Source: Candidatus Pseudomonas phytovorans
GTDB taxonomy: Bacteria; Pseudomonadota; Gammaproteobacteria; Pseudomonadales; Pseudomonadaceae
Assembly (NCBI GenBank): GCA_029202525.1
Contig: CP119325.1
Location: 1,958,001 to 2,022,000 of the forward strand
DNA length: 64,000 nucleotides
Direction of reading: 5' to 3'
The position numbers and the translations under genes are program-made. Position 1 is the first letter of the stretch; each line of letters opens with the position of its first letter. The notes beneath the pieces are model-generated. The model was given only the letters and a program-made list of their open reading frames with translations. It searched no databases and had not been told where the DNA came from. Below are positions 40,906 to 48,509 of the stretch, in pieces.

Positions 40906-41622
40906 ATGAAAGCCAGTGTTCAACCACTCACCGCTGAAGTGCCGCAGGACCGCAAGGCCGTCCTTGCCGAAGCACTGCGCCGCCGGATCCTCAGCATGGA
41001 ACTGGCCCCGGGCGCCGTGGTGGACGAACTGGCTCTGTGCGACGAATTCGGTTTGTCGCGCCCCCCGGTCCGTGAGCTGCTGCGCCAGATTGCCGCTGAA
41101 GGCTACATCGAGCTGGAACCCAACCGCGCGCCCCGCGTCGCCGCGATGAACCACGAGTCGTTGCACAGCTTCTACGTCGCCGCCCCGCTTATCTACGTGG
41201 CTACCACCCAGCTGGCTGCCACCTATGCCAGAGCTGACGAAATTGAAGTGCTCAAGGCTATCCAGGCCCAGTTCCGTCAGGCCATCGAAGAGCGGGACGT
41301 GGAAAACCGCGTGCTCTACAACGACGCCTTCCACCTGGAAATCGGCAAGATGGCGCACAACGACTATCTGATGCCGAGCCTGCGCCGCCTGCTGATCGAC
41401 CACACCCGGCTGGGCAAGATTTTCTACCGCCACCCGACCACCGACGACATGCAGCGCGACCTTGAGATCGCCTGTCAGCAGCACGATCAGATTATCGAGG
41501 CCATTGAGCGCCGTGACGCCCAGACCGCCGGCCAGCTGGCCCGCGAGCATATGGAGCTGTCACGTCGGCGCATGGCCGAATATGCCGCTCCGCAAGGGTT
41601 GGATGTACCTATCCAGATATGA
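40906..41622 (+). CDS. GntR/FCD-family regulator of the second catabolic cluster
   Basis: 238 residues from ATG at 40906, chosen for AGAAGG 5 bases upstream; ATG at 40885 is an alternative. The winged helix is LAEALRRRILSMELAPGAVVDELALCDEFGLSRPPVRELLRQIAAEGYIELEPNRAPRVA. An all-helical FCD ligand domain follows. It is the first gene of a plus-strand cluster and probably represses it until the substrate or an intermediate appears. Confidence 0.92.
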   Translation: MKASVQPLTAEVPQDRKAVLAEALRRRILSMELAPGAVVDELALCDEFGLSRPPVRELLRQIAAEGYIELEPNRAPRVAAMNHESLHSFYVAAPLIYVATTQLAATYARADEIEVLKAIQAQFRQAIEERDVENRVLYNDAFHLEIGKMAHNDYLMPSLRRLLIDHTRLGKIFYRHPTTDDMQRDLEIACQQHDQIIEAIERRDAQTAGQLAREHMELSRRRMAEYAAPQGLDVPIQI

Positions 41623-41682
41623 AATACCCGGTCAGGCCGTCGGTGCTGACCACACGACAACGACAAGAACCAGGTTAGTGAT

Positions 41683-42992
41683 ATGACAAGAATAAGTTCG
41701 TTACCTGCCGATGATGCCACCTGTGGTTGGTATCACCTGAGCAAGCCCCGCACGCCAAGGCCGGCCCACAGTGGCCACAGCCAGGCGCGCTGGGTGGTGG
41801 TCGGCGCCGGCTTCACTGGCCTGGCTGCTGCGCGGCAGCTGGCGACGAACTTTCCGCATGACGAGATCGTGCTGGTCGAAGCCCAGGAGGTTGGCTTCGG
41901 CACGTCCGGGCGCAACGCAGGCTTCGCTATCGACTTGCCTCACGATATCGGCGCCGAGGACTACATCGGCGACATCGACATCGCCAAAAGCTCAACCTGG
42001 GTGGCCAGCAATACCTCAAGGACCTGGTCGAGCGCTACGACATCGAGTGCCAGTTCCGCCACTGCGGCAAGTACCAGGCTGCCATCGAAGACCGCGGCAT
42101 CGCCGTGCTGGATGCCTACCGCCGGGGCCTGGACAAGCTTGGCCAGCCCTACGAAGTGGTCGAAGGCCGCGACCTGCCAGAGCACATCGGCATCGACTTT
42201 TACCGCAAGGGCCTGTTCACCCCGGGCACCGCCTTGCTGCAGCCCTCGGCGCTGGTCAAAGGCCTGGCCGACAACCTGCCGAGCAATGTCTCGCTGTACG
42301 AGAACACGCCGATCACCGACGTGGAGTATGGCGACAAGGTCGTGCTGCGCCACGCCAACGGTTCGATCACCGCCGACAAGTTGGTGCTAACCACCAACGG
42401 CTTCGGCATGAGCTTCGGCTTCCTCAAGGGCCGCATGCTGCCAGTGTTCACTTACGGCAGCATTACTCGCCCACTGACCGAGCAAGAGCAGGCGCGCCTG
42501 GGTGGTAAACCCTATTGGGGCGTGATCCCTGCCGACCCGTTCGGCACCACCATACGCCGCACCGTCGACAACCGCCTGCTGATCCGCAACAGCTTCAGCT
42601 ACAACCCCGACGGCCGTAGCAACCGTAAATACCTGGAGCGCTTTGTTCAGCGCCACCGCGACTCGTTCGCCCGGCGTTTCCCGATGTTGCCCGACGTTAA
42701 CTTTGAATATACCTGGGGCGGCGCATTGGCACTGTCGCGCAACCACATGGGCTTCTTTGGTCAGTTGGCCCCCAATGTGGTCGGCGCACTGTGTTGCAAC
42801 GGCCTGGGTGTTACCCGTGGCACGGTCACCGGCAAGTTGCTGGCCGACTGGCTGGCCGGGGACAAAAACGAACTGATCGAGTTTTTGCTCAAAGCCCCCG
42901 GGCCGTGTGCAAACCCACCGCAGCCCCTGGTTTCCCTGGGCTTGAACGCCAACCTGATGTGGGGGCAGTTCCGCGCTGGCAAAGAAAGCTGA
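41683..42992 (+). pseudogene. FAD-dependent amine/imino-acid oxidase with one-base frameshift
   Basis: Two frames give one DAO-family protein of about 436 residues. The first (41683 to about 41988) holds WVVVGAGFTGLAAARQLATNFPHDEIVLVEAQEVGFGTSGRNAGF and ends ...GDIDIAK. The second, open from about 41988, continues with LNLGGQQYLKDLVERYDIECQFRHCGKY through to GALCCNGLGVTRGTVTGKLLADWL, the C-terminal FAD block. One base is missing near the AAAAG at 41986-41990. The nearest relatives are PuuB-like gamma-glutamylputrescine oxidases and D-amino-acid dehydrogenases. All other genes of the cluster are intact, so the loss is recent or an assembly error. Confidence 0.85.
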
Positions 42993-43175
42993 TCGCTACC
43001 TGAGTTAGACCAAAGAGCATTTTACGTCGGCGTTACTTTGCCGGCACGGGCACGGCTTGCCCGAATTTGACGATCGAGATGCGTCGTCCGATCTCCCGGG
43101 GCTGAAGGTGGTTTTCAGTTTCGCGGACACGCTCGCCTTGAAAATGTGCATGTAGCAGACGTGGCAGGAATAACA

Positions 43176-44504
43176 ATGACAAATCCGAATGTTTCGATTG
43201 AAGATGTACCGATCAACAACTTCCACCAATTGCTGACCCTGCGTTCCGGCGGCGGTTCGTTTGTCGATGGCTATGTACTGAGCATTATCGGCGTGGCCAT
43301 GGTGCAGATGTCTGCAGGCCTGAGCCTGAACAGTTTCTGGCAGGGCATGATTGCCGCTTCGGCGCTGATCGGCATTTTCTTCGGTGGCTTTTTCGGCGGT
43401 TGGCTGACCGACCACTTCGGCCGTAAACGCGTGTTTTTCGTTGGTCCGATCCTGTTCATCCTGGCCTCGGTCGCGCAGTTCTGGGTTGAGTCGGCGCTGG
43501 CCTTGTTCCTGCTGAGGTTCGCCATCGGCATCGCCGTAGGCATCGAATACCCGGTCGCTACCTCGCTGCTGGTGGAGTTCCTGCCCAAGAAAAACCGCGG
43601 CCCGCGCTTGGCAACCCTGACGGTATTGTGGTTTGCCGGTGCCGCTACCGCCTACCTGGCCGGTGAGGCGATCCTGCGTCACGGCGGCGACGATGCATGG
43701 CGTCTGGTGCTGGCCAGTGCTGCCGTGATTGGTGCGTTGCTGTTTGCCATCCGCCTGGGTACCCCTGAATCGCCACGCTGGCTGATCAGCAAAGGCCGCC
43801 TGGCTGAGGCCGAGCAGGTGATCAAGCGTGTCTACGGCAACGGTTTTTCGCTGAAGAACCTGCCGGAAGAGCCCAAGTCCCGCAAGCTGTCGTTCCTCAG
43901 CCTGCTGCACTCCGGCTACGGCAAGCGCATGCTGTTCGTCACCATGTTCTGGACCTGCTCGGTGATCCCGGTGTTCGCCGTGTACGCGTTCGCCCCGAAA
44001 GTGCTGGGCGCGTTGAACCTGAAAGGTGACTGGGCATCGATCGGCTCCATCGCCATCACCTTCCTGTTCGTGGTCGGCTGCATCGTTGGCACCCGCCTGC
44101 TCAACACCATCGGCCGGCGCACCACACTGTTGCACAGCTTCTTCTGGTCGGGGCTGGCGCTGCTGGGCCTGGGCGCTTTCAGCAACGGCAACGAGATGCT
44201 CATTCTGGTGCTGTTCGGGGCCTATGCTTTGTTCATTGGTGGCGCCCAGGTGCTGCAACTGGTGTACCCCAACGAATTGTTCCCCACCGAAATCCGCGCT
44301 GGCGCCGTGGGCGTGGGCACCTCGATGTCGCGGGTCGGCGCCGCAGTCGGCACCTGGCTGGTGCCCATCGCCCTCGACAGCTATGGCATCGGCGCCACCA
44401 TGTACGCCGCTGCTGCCGTGACCTTCGTCGGCCTGGCCTTCTCGGTCGCTTTGGCCCCGGAAACCCGTTCGCTGAACCTGCAACAAGCAGCGTCGTTGAG
44501 CTGA
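43176..44504 (+). CDS. MFS transporter of the second catabolic cluster
   Basis: 442 residues from ATG at 43176 (AGGA upstream), 12 hydrophobic segments. GGWLTDHFGRKRVFFVGPILF is the MFS loop 2-3 signature; PESPRWLISKGRLAEAEQVIKRVYG and FPTEIRAGAVGVGTSMSRVGA are typical of the sugar/metabolite-proton symporter branch. It most likely imports the substrate of this cluster. The 183-base gap before it contains no recognisable gene. Confidence 0.92.
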   Translation: MTNPNVSIEDVPINNFHQLLTLRSGGGSFVDGYVLSIIGVAMVQMSAGLSLNSFWQGMIAASALIGIFFGGFFGGWLTDHFGRKRVFFVGPILFILASVAQFWVESALALFLLRFAIGIAVGIEYPVATSLLVEFLPKKNRGPRLATLTVLWFAGAATAYLAGEAILRHGGDDAWRLVLASAAVIGALLFAIRLGTPESPRWLISKGRLAEAEQVIKRVYGNGFSLKNLPEEPKSRKLSFLSLLHSGYGKRMLFVTMFWTCSVIPVFAVYAFAPKVLGALNLKGDWASIGSIAITFLFVVGCIVGTRLLNTIGRRTTLLHSFFWSGLALLGLGAFSNGNEMLILVLFGAYALFIGGAQVLQLVYPNELFPTEIRAGAVGVGTSMSRVGAAVGTWLVPIALDSYGIGATMYAAAAVTFVGLAFSVALAPETRSLNLQQAASLS

Positions 44505-44575
44505 AACCCTACAACCCGCCGCCGCGTGGTTGCGTGGCGGCCTTCAACACTGAGCAACGCACTGGAGAACCTACC

Positions 44576-45469
44576 GTGAAATTCGAAGGCATCTACACCC
44601 CGGCAATCACTCCGCTGGCTGCGGACGGCTCGATCGACAAGGCGGCGTTCGCCGAGGTCCTCGAATACCTGGTCGAATCGAAAATCCATGGCGTCATCAT
44701 TGGTGGCTCAACCGGCGAGTACTACGCCCACACCACTCAGGAGCGCATCGAGCTGGCCGCCCAGGCCAAGGACGTACTCAACGGCCGCCTGCCGCTGATC
44801 GTCGGCACCGGCGGCATCCGCACCGAAGACGCCGTGGCTTTCGCCCAGCACGCCAAGGAAATCAAGGCTGACGCGCTGCTGGTCGGCACCCCGCCATACG
44901 CGCTGCCAACCCAGCAGGAAATCGCCCTGCACGTCAAAGCGGTCGACGCCGCTGCCGGCCTGCCGATCATGCTCTACAACTACCCAGGGCGCATGAGCGT
45001 GAGCATGGGCGAAGAGTTTTTCGATGCCGTGGCTGATGTGAAGAACATCGTCGCCATCAAGGAAAGCTCCGGCGACATGGCCCAACTGCACCGCCTGGCC
45101 ATCCATCGCCCGAACATCCAGCTGTCGTGCGGCTGGGACGATCAGGCTCTGGAGTTCTTCGCCTGGGGCGCCCAGAGCTGGGTCTGCGCCGGCTCCAACT
45201 TCATCCCGCGTGAGCATGTGGCCCTGTACGAGGCTTGCGTGATCGAGAAGGACTTCGCCAAAGGCCGCAAGATCATGGCTGCCATGATGCCGCTGATGGA
45301 CTTCCTTGAAGGTGGCAAGTTCGTCCAGGCCATCAAGAACGGCGTGGCCCTGAACGGCCTGAAGACCGGCGGCGTGCGCAAGCCGCTGTACGACCTGGAC
45401 GACGCCGAGAAGCAAGAGCTCAAGCGCGTGGTCACCGAACTGAAAGCCACCATCGCCCAGATCAAATAA
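44576..45469 (+). CDS. DapA/NAL-family lyase or dehydratase-deaminase
   Basis: 297 residues from GTG at 44576 with GGAG 10 bases upstream. It has the DHDPS-superfamily TIM barrel: IGGSTGEYYAHT (pyruvate-carboxylate loop), YNYPGRMSV (Tyr and Arg) and the Schiff-base lysine in NIVAIKESSGD. It retains PGR, unlike the hydroxyproline deaminase at 18825-19772. Between an FAD oxidase and an aldehyde dehydrogenase it should convert an imino or 2-keto acid intermediate to a semialdehyde. The exact reaction is unknown. The aldehyde dehydrogenase gene follows 13 bases later. Confidence 0.88.
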   Translation: MKFEGIYTPAITPLAADGSIDKAAFAEVLEYLVESKIHGVIIGGSTGEYYAHTTQERIELAAQAKDVLNGRLPLIVGTGGIRTEDAVAFAQHAKEIKADALLVGTPPYALPTQQEIALHVKAVDAAAGLPIMLYNYPGRMSVSMGEEFFDAVADVKNIVAIKESSGDMAQLHRLAIHRPNIQLSCGWDDQALEFFAWGAQSWVCAGSNFIPREHVALYEACVIEKDFAKGRKIMAAMMPLMDFLEGGKFVQAIKNGVALNGLKTGGVRKPLYDLDDAEKQELKRVVTELKATIAQIK

Positions 45470-45482
45470 GGAGGCCGGAAAA

Positions 45483-46973
45483 ATGGCTGAATTGCTGAGC
45501 AAGGAACAATACGCGGCCATCGCCGCCGAACTGCAACCGCGCACCCAGGCGTTCATCGACGGTGAATTCCGCGATGCCATCTCCGGCCGCACCTTCGTCA
45601 CCACCAACCCGGCCACCGGCAAGCAGCTGGCAGAAGTCGCCGCTTGCGACGTCAACGACGTGAACGTCGCCGTGGCCGCTGCCAAGCGCGTGTTCGAAGA
45701 AGGCACCTGGTCGAAGATGCAGCCGAACGACCGCAAGCATGTGCTGCAGAAGTTCGCCCAGTTGCTGGAAGACAACGCCCATGAGCTGGCGGTGCTGGAA
45801 GCGCTGGACAGCGGCAAACCGGTCAGCGAGTGCCAGAACGTCGACGTGCCGGAAACCATCCACACCATCCGCTGGCATGCCGAGCTGATCGACAAGATCT
45901 ACGACGCCACTGCCCCGACCGGCAATGCTGCCGTGACCATGGTGGTGCGTGAAGCCATTGGCGTGGTCGGCCTGGTGCTGCCGTGGAACTTCCCGCTGCT
46001 GATGCTGGCCTGGAAGATTGCTCCTTCGCTGGCCGCCGGTTGCTCGATCGTGGTCAAGCCGGCCAAGGAAACCACCCTCAGCGCCCTGCGCGTGGCCGAA
46101 CTGGCCCACGAGGCAGGCATTCCAGCTGGTGTGTTCAACCTGGTGCCGGGTGGTGGCCGTGAAGTGGGCGAGGCCATTGGCCGCCACATGGACATCCCGA
46201 TGGTCAGCTTCACCGGTTCTACCGATACCGGCCGCCTGTTCCTGAAATACGCCGCCGAGTCCAACCTCAAGCGCATCGTGCTGGAGCTGGGTGGCAAGAA
46301 CCCGGCCGTGGTCATGAACGACTGCGAAGACTTGAACGAAGTGGCCGAGTTCGTCACTGCCGGTGCGTTCTGGAACATGGGTGAAAACTGCTCTGCTTCC
46401 TCGCGCCTGATCGTTCACAAAGACGTCAAAGACGAGCTGTTGAGCTTGATCGGCAAGCACCTGAAAGACTGGAAACTGGGCGACCCGCTCGACCCGGAAA
46501 ACCGCCTGGGCGCCATGGTCAGCAAGTCGCACTTCGAGAAGGTCAAGTCGTACCTGGAATACGCAGCCGAGCAGAAGCTCGACGTCGTCCAGGGTGGCGA
46601 GGCCGAACAAGGTGTGTTCATTCAGCCGACTATCGTCGACAACGTTGGCCGCGACAACAAGCTGTTCATCGAAGAGATTTTTGGCCCGGTGCTGAGCGTG
46701 ACCAGCTTCGAAACCATCGATGAAGCCATCGAGCTGGCCAACGACACCATCTACGGCCTGGCGGCTTCGGCCTACACCGGCAGCCTGCGCAATGCGCTGC
46801 GCCTGTCGCGTGAAATCCGCGCGGGCGTGGTCACGGTCAACTGCTTCGGCGAAGGTGATGTCACCACGCCGTTCGGTGGCTACAAAGAGTCTGGCTTTGG
46901 TGGGCGCGACAAGTCCATCTGGGCCCATGACCAATACACGGAGCTGAAGACCATCTGGATCAACGCTTCGTGA
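45483..46973 (+). CDS. Aldehyde dehydrogenase (PuuC-like)
   Basis: 496 residues with a strong AAGGAGG site. Catalytic Glu is in VLELGGKNPAVV, catalytic Cys in FWNMGENCSASSRL; GVVGLVLPWNFPLLMLAWKIAPSLAAG and FTGSTDTGR are the NAD-binding blocks. It resembles gamma-glutamyl-gamma-aminobutyraldehyde and related semialdehyde dehydrogenases. As last gene of the cluster it should oxidise the semialdehyde released by the DapA-like enzyme. A terminator follows. Confidence 0.93.
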   Translation: MAELLSKEQYAAIAAELQPRTQAFIDGEFRDAISGRTFVTTNPATGKQLAEVAACDVNDVNVAVAAAKRVFEEGTWSKMQPNDRKHVLQKFAQLLEDNAHELAVLEALDSGKPVSECQNVDVPETIHTIRWHAELIDKIYDATAPTGNAAVTMVVREAIGVVGLVLPWNFPLLMLAWKIAPSLAAGCSIVVKPAKETTLSALRVAELAHEAGIPAGVFNLVPGGGREVGEAIGRHMDIPMVSFTGSTDTGRLFLKYAAESNLKRIVLELGGKNPAVVMNDCEDLNEVAEFVTAGAFWNMGENCSASSRLIVHKDVKDELLSLIGKHLKDWKLGDPLDPENRLGAMVSKSHFEKVKSYLEYAAEQKLDVVQGGEAEQGVFIQPTIVDNVGRDNKLFIEEIFGPVLSVTSFETIDEAIELANDTIYGLAASAYTGSLRNALRLSREIRAGVVTVNCFGEGDVTTPFGGYKESGFGGRDKSIWAHDQYTELKTIWINAS

Positions 46974-47014
46974 TCTGAGCAAGACCGGTGCTGTTCTGAC
47001 GGAGTTCGGCACCT

Positions 47015-47044
47015 GGCCGCCTTGTGTAAGCAGGGCGGCCTTTT
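47015..47044 (+). terminator. Terminator of the second catabolic cluster
   Basis: GGCCGCC pairs with GGCGGCC around a 12-base loop, followed by TTTT. It may also serve the convergent RNA methyltransferase gene. Confidence 0.82.
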
Positions 47045-47046
47045 AG

Positions 47047-47517
47047 TTACTTGAATTTCGGCCCGGAGCGGGTGTTCAGCCCTTTGGCCAAACGGTCATA
47101 CAGCACCACATTCACCGTCGCCGCCAGGTTCATGCAACCCACGGTGGGGATGTAGATGGTCTCTTCGCACCAAGCCCGCACCTCTTCGCTCAACGAGCCA
47201 TCCTCGGGCCCAAAGATGTAGATGGCCCGATCCGGGTGGGTATATTCCGGTAGCGGCCGCGCCCCTTCCACCAGTTCCACTGCCACCGGGGTACAGCCTA
47301 GCGGGATGATGCGCTGCAGATCATCGATGCCGATCAGCGGAATGTCGTAGTGCACGCGCTTGGTGTCGGTGACAAAGTCACGCGCGCGTTCGTAGCGTTT
47401 GCCGGTGTAGAACACCGAATTGACGCCATAGCAGCCCGCGGCGCGCATCACCGAGCCGACGTTTTCTGCCGACTTGGGGTTGAACAGGCCGATGCAGCTG
47501 TATCGTTTGTTTGCCAC
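47047..47517 (-). CDS. SpoU/TrmH-family RNA methyltransferase
   Basis: 156 residues. IGLFNPKSAENVGSVMRAAGCYG, AIYIFGPEDGSLSEEV and IPTVGCMNLAATVNVVLYDRL are motifs 1-3 of the SPOUT fold, which forms a trefoil knot binding S-adenosylmethionine. The short length, close to TrmL, means it is a catalytic domain only. It should methylate a ribose in tRNA or rRNA; the target cannot be told from sequence. Confidence 0.92.
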   Translation of the reverse strand: MANKRYSCIGLFNPKSAENVGSVMRAAGCYGVNSVFYTGKRYERARDFVTDTKRVHYDIPLIGIDDLQRIIPLGCTPVAVELVEGARPLPEYTHPDRAIYIFGPEDGSLSEEVRAWCEETIYIPTVGCMNLAATVNVVLYDRLAKGLNTRSGPKFK

Positions 47518-47588
47518 GTACCGGGGCCCTTCGCGAAAAAAGCGCGATTATACGGGCTGCCCGGCAGCAGCGGGGGCCGAATCGATGG

Positions 47589-47960
47589 TCAGTCTTTCTT
47601 CAGCATGCCGGCCAGCGCGGCGAACGGGTTGTGCGTGGCCTTGGCGATGCTCGGGGTGCTCAGGGAACCCTCGGTGAAGTACTGCTGGTCGGTGTAGCGC
47701 GAGTGCTCGTTGTCGTGGCAATACAGGCACAGCAGCTCCCAGTTGGAGCCGTCCTGCGGGTTGTTGTCGTGGTTGTGGTCACGGTGGTGCACGGTCAGCT
47801 CGCTCAGGCGCTTGCCAGCGAATTCGCGGGCACAACGGCCGCAGACGTGCGGGTACATTCTCAGGGCCTTGTCGCGGTAGCCCATTTCCTTGTCACGCTT
47901 GGCATCGGCCAGGATGCGGTCGAGGCGCGCGGTGGCGGCGGCGGAAGACGTGGAGCTCAT
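47589..47960 (-). CDS. HNH endonuclease domain protein (YajD-like)
   Basis: 123 residues from ATG at 47960 with AAAGGAAA upstream. CGRCAREF, LTVHHRDHNHDNNPQDGSNWELLCLYCHDNEH carries the HNH motif and two CxxC zinc pairs, as in YajD. A small nucleic-acid-binding nuclease-like protein; no phage or mobile genes are near it. Confidence 0.92.
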   Translation of the reverse strand: MSSTSSAAATARLDRILADAKRDKEMGYRDKALRMYPHVCGRCAREFAGKRLSELTVHHRDHNHDNNPQDGSNWELLCLYCHDNEHSRYTDQQYFTEGSLSTPSIAKATHNPFAALAGMLKKD

Positions 47961-48092
47961 GGTGTTTCCTTTGTTCTGATCAGGCAAATGACGGTTATGT
48001 CATTGAGTCTAGCGCGCTTGCAGGGCAGGCGGACAGGCGAAAGCTTTGATTTAGGCGTAGCCTGTAGGGAGGTTCCCGACAGGAGGTTGCAG

Positions 48093-48371
48093 ATGTTTCA
48101 CGCGATCCTCACCGCGCTGCTGATGGCTGGCCTGCCCATGGCCGAAGCTGCCAGCACGCCACCCCGTCTCACTACACCGGTGCCGGGTGCACCGGGTACG
48201 CCCACGCCCACGCCATACCCGCAGATTACCCCCAGCTCGCCGCCCAAGGCCTACGACAGCCAGCCAGGGGCGCCGCTGCTGCCACCGATGCCGTTGCCCG
48301 GGCCGCCTAAGGATCAACCATTGCCGGGGTTGCGGCCGGAGCCTGCGAAGCCGGCAGTGGTTGACGATTGA
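48093..48371 (+). CDS. Proline-rich secreted hypothetical protein
   Basis: 92 residues from ATG at 48093, supported by AGGAGG 7 bases upstream. A signal peptide (MFHAILTALLMAGLPMAEAA) is followed by about 70 residues rich in proline, with repeated PGxP, TPTP and PPMPLPGPP stretches and no predicted fold. It is likely periplasmic or envelope-associated and unstructured. No family recognised. The gap before it (47961-48092) shows nothing else. Confidence 0.75.
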   Translation: MFHAILTALLMAGLPMAEAASTPPRLTTPVPGAPGTPTPTPYPQITPSSPPKAYDSQPGAPLLPPMPLPGPPKDQPLPGLRPEPAKPAVVDD

Positions 48372-48392
48372 GTACTGGCGGCCTGCACCAAT

Positions 48393-48482
48393 CCTGTGGG
48401 AGCGGGCTTGCCCCGCGAACACCGGCGAAGCCGGTGCCATGCACCGCGTAGCCCCATTCGCGGGACAAGCCCGCTCCCACAG
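48393..48482. repeat. REP element 9, compact variant
   Basis: CTGTGGGAGCGGGCTTGCCCCGCG with inner hairpin CCGGCGAAGCCGG and inverted partner GCGGGACAAGCCCGCTCCCACAG. Same form as 18714-18800. Confidence 0.85.
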
Positions 48483-48509
48483 AGATCGCGTGGATGCTCG
48501 ACTCGGGTC

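Noticed and set aside
41983..41993. Programmed -1 frameshift in the oxidase gene
   Set aside because: The AAA codon would re-pair as CAA, no standard slippery heptamer or downstream stem is evident, and relatives of this enzyme are made from one frame.
42993..43175. Riboswitch or small RNA in the gap before the MFS gene
   Set aside because: Only a short GGGC/GCCC hairpin is visible, with no conserved aptamer core.
45462..47012. 516-codon open frame opposite the aldehyde dehydrogenase
   Set aside because: Antisense shadow; the plus-strand gene has full catalytic motifs and a strong ribosome site.
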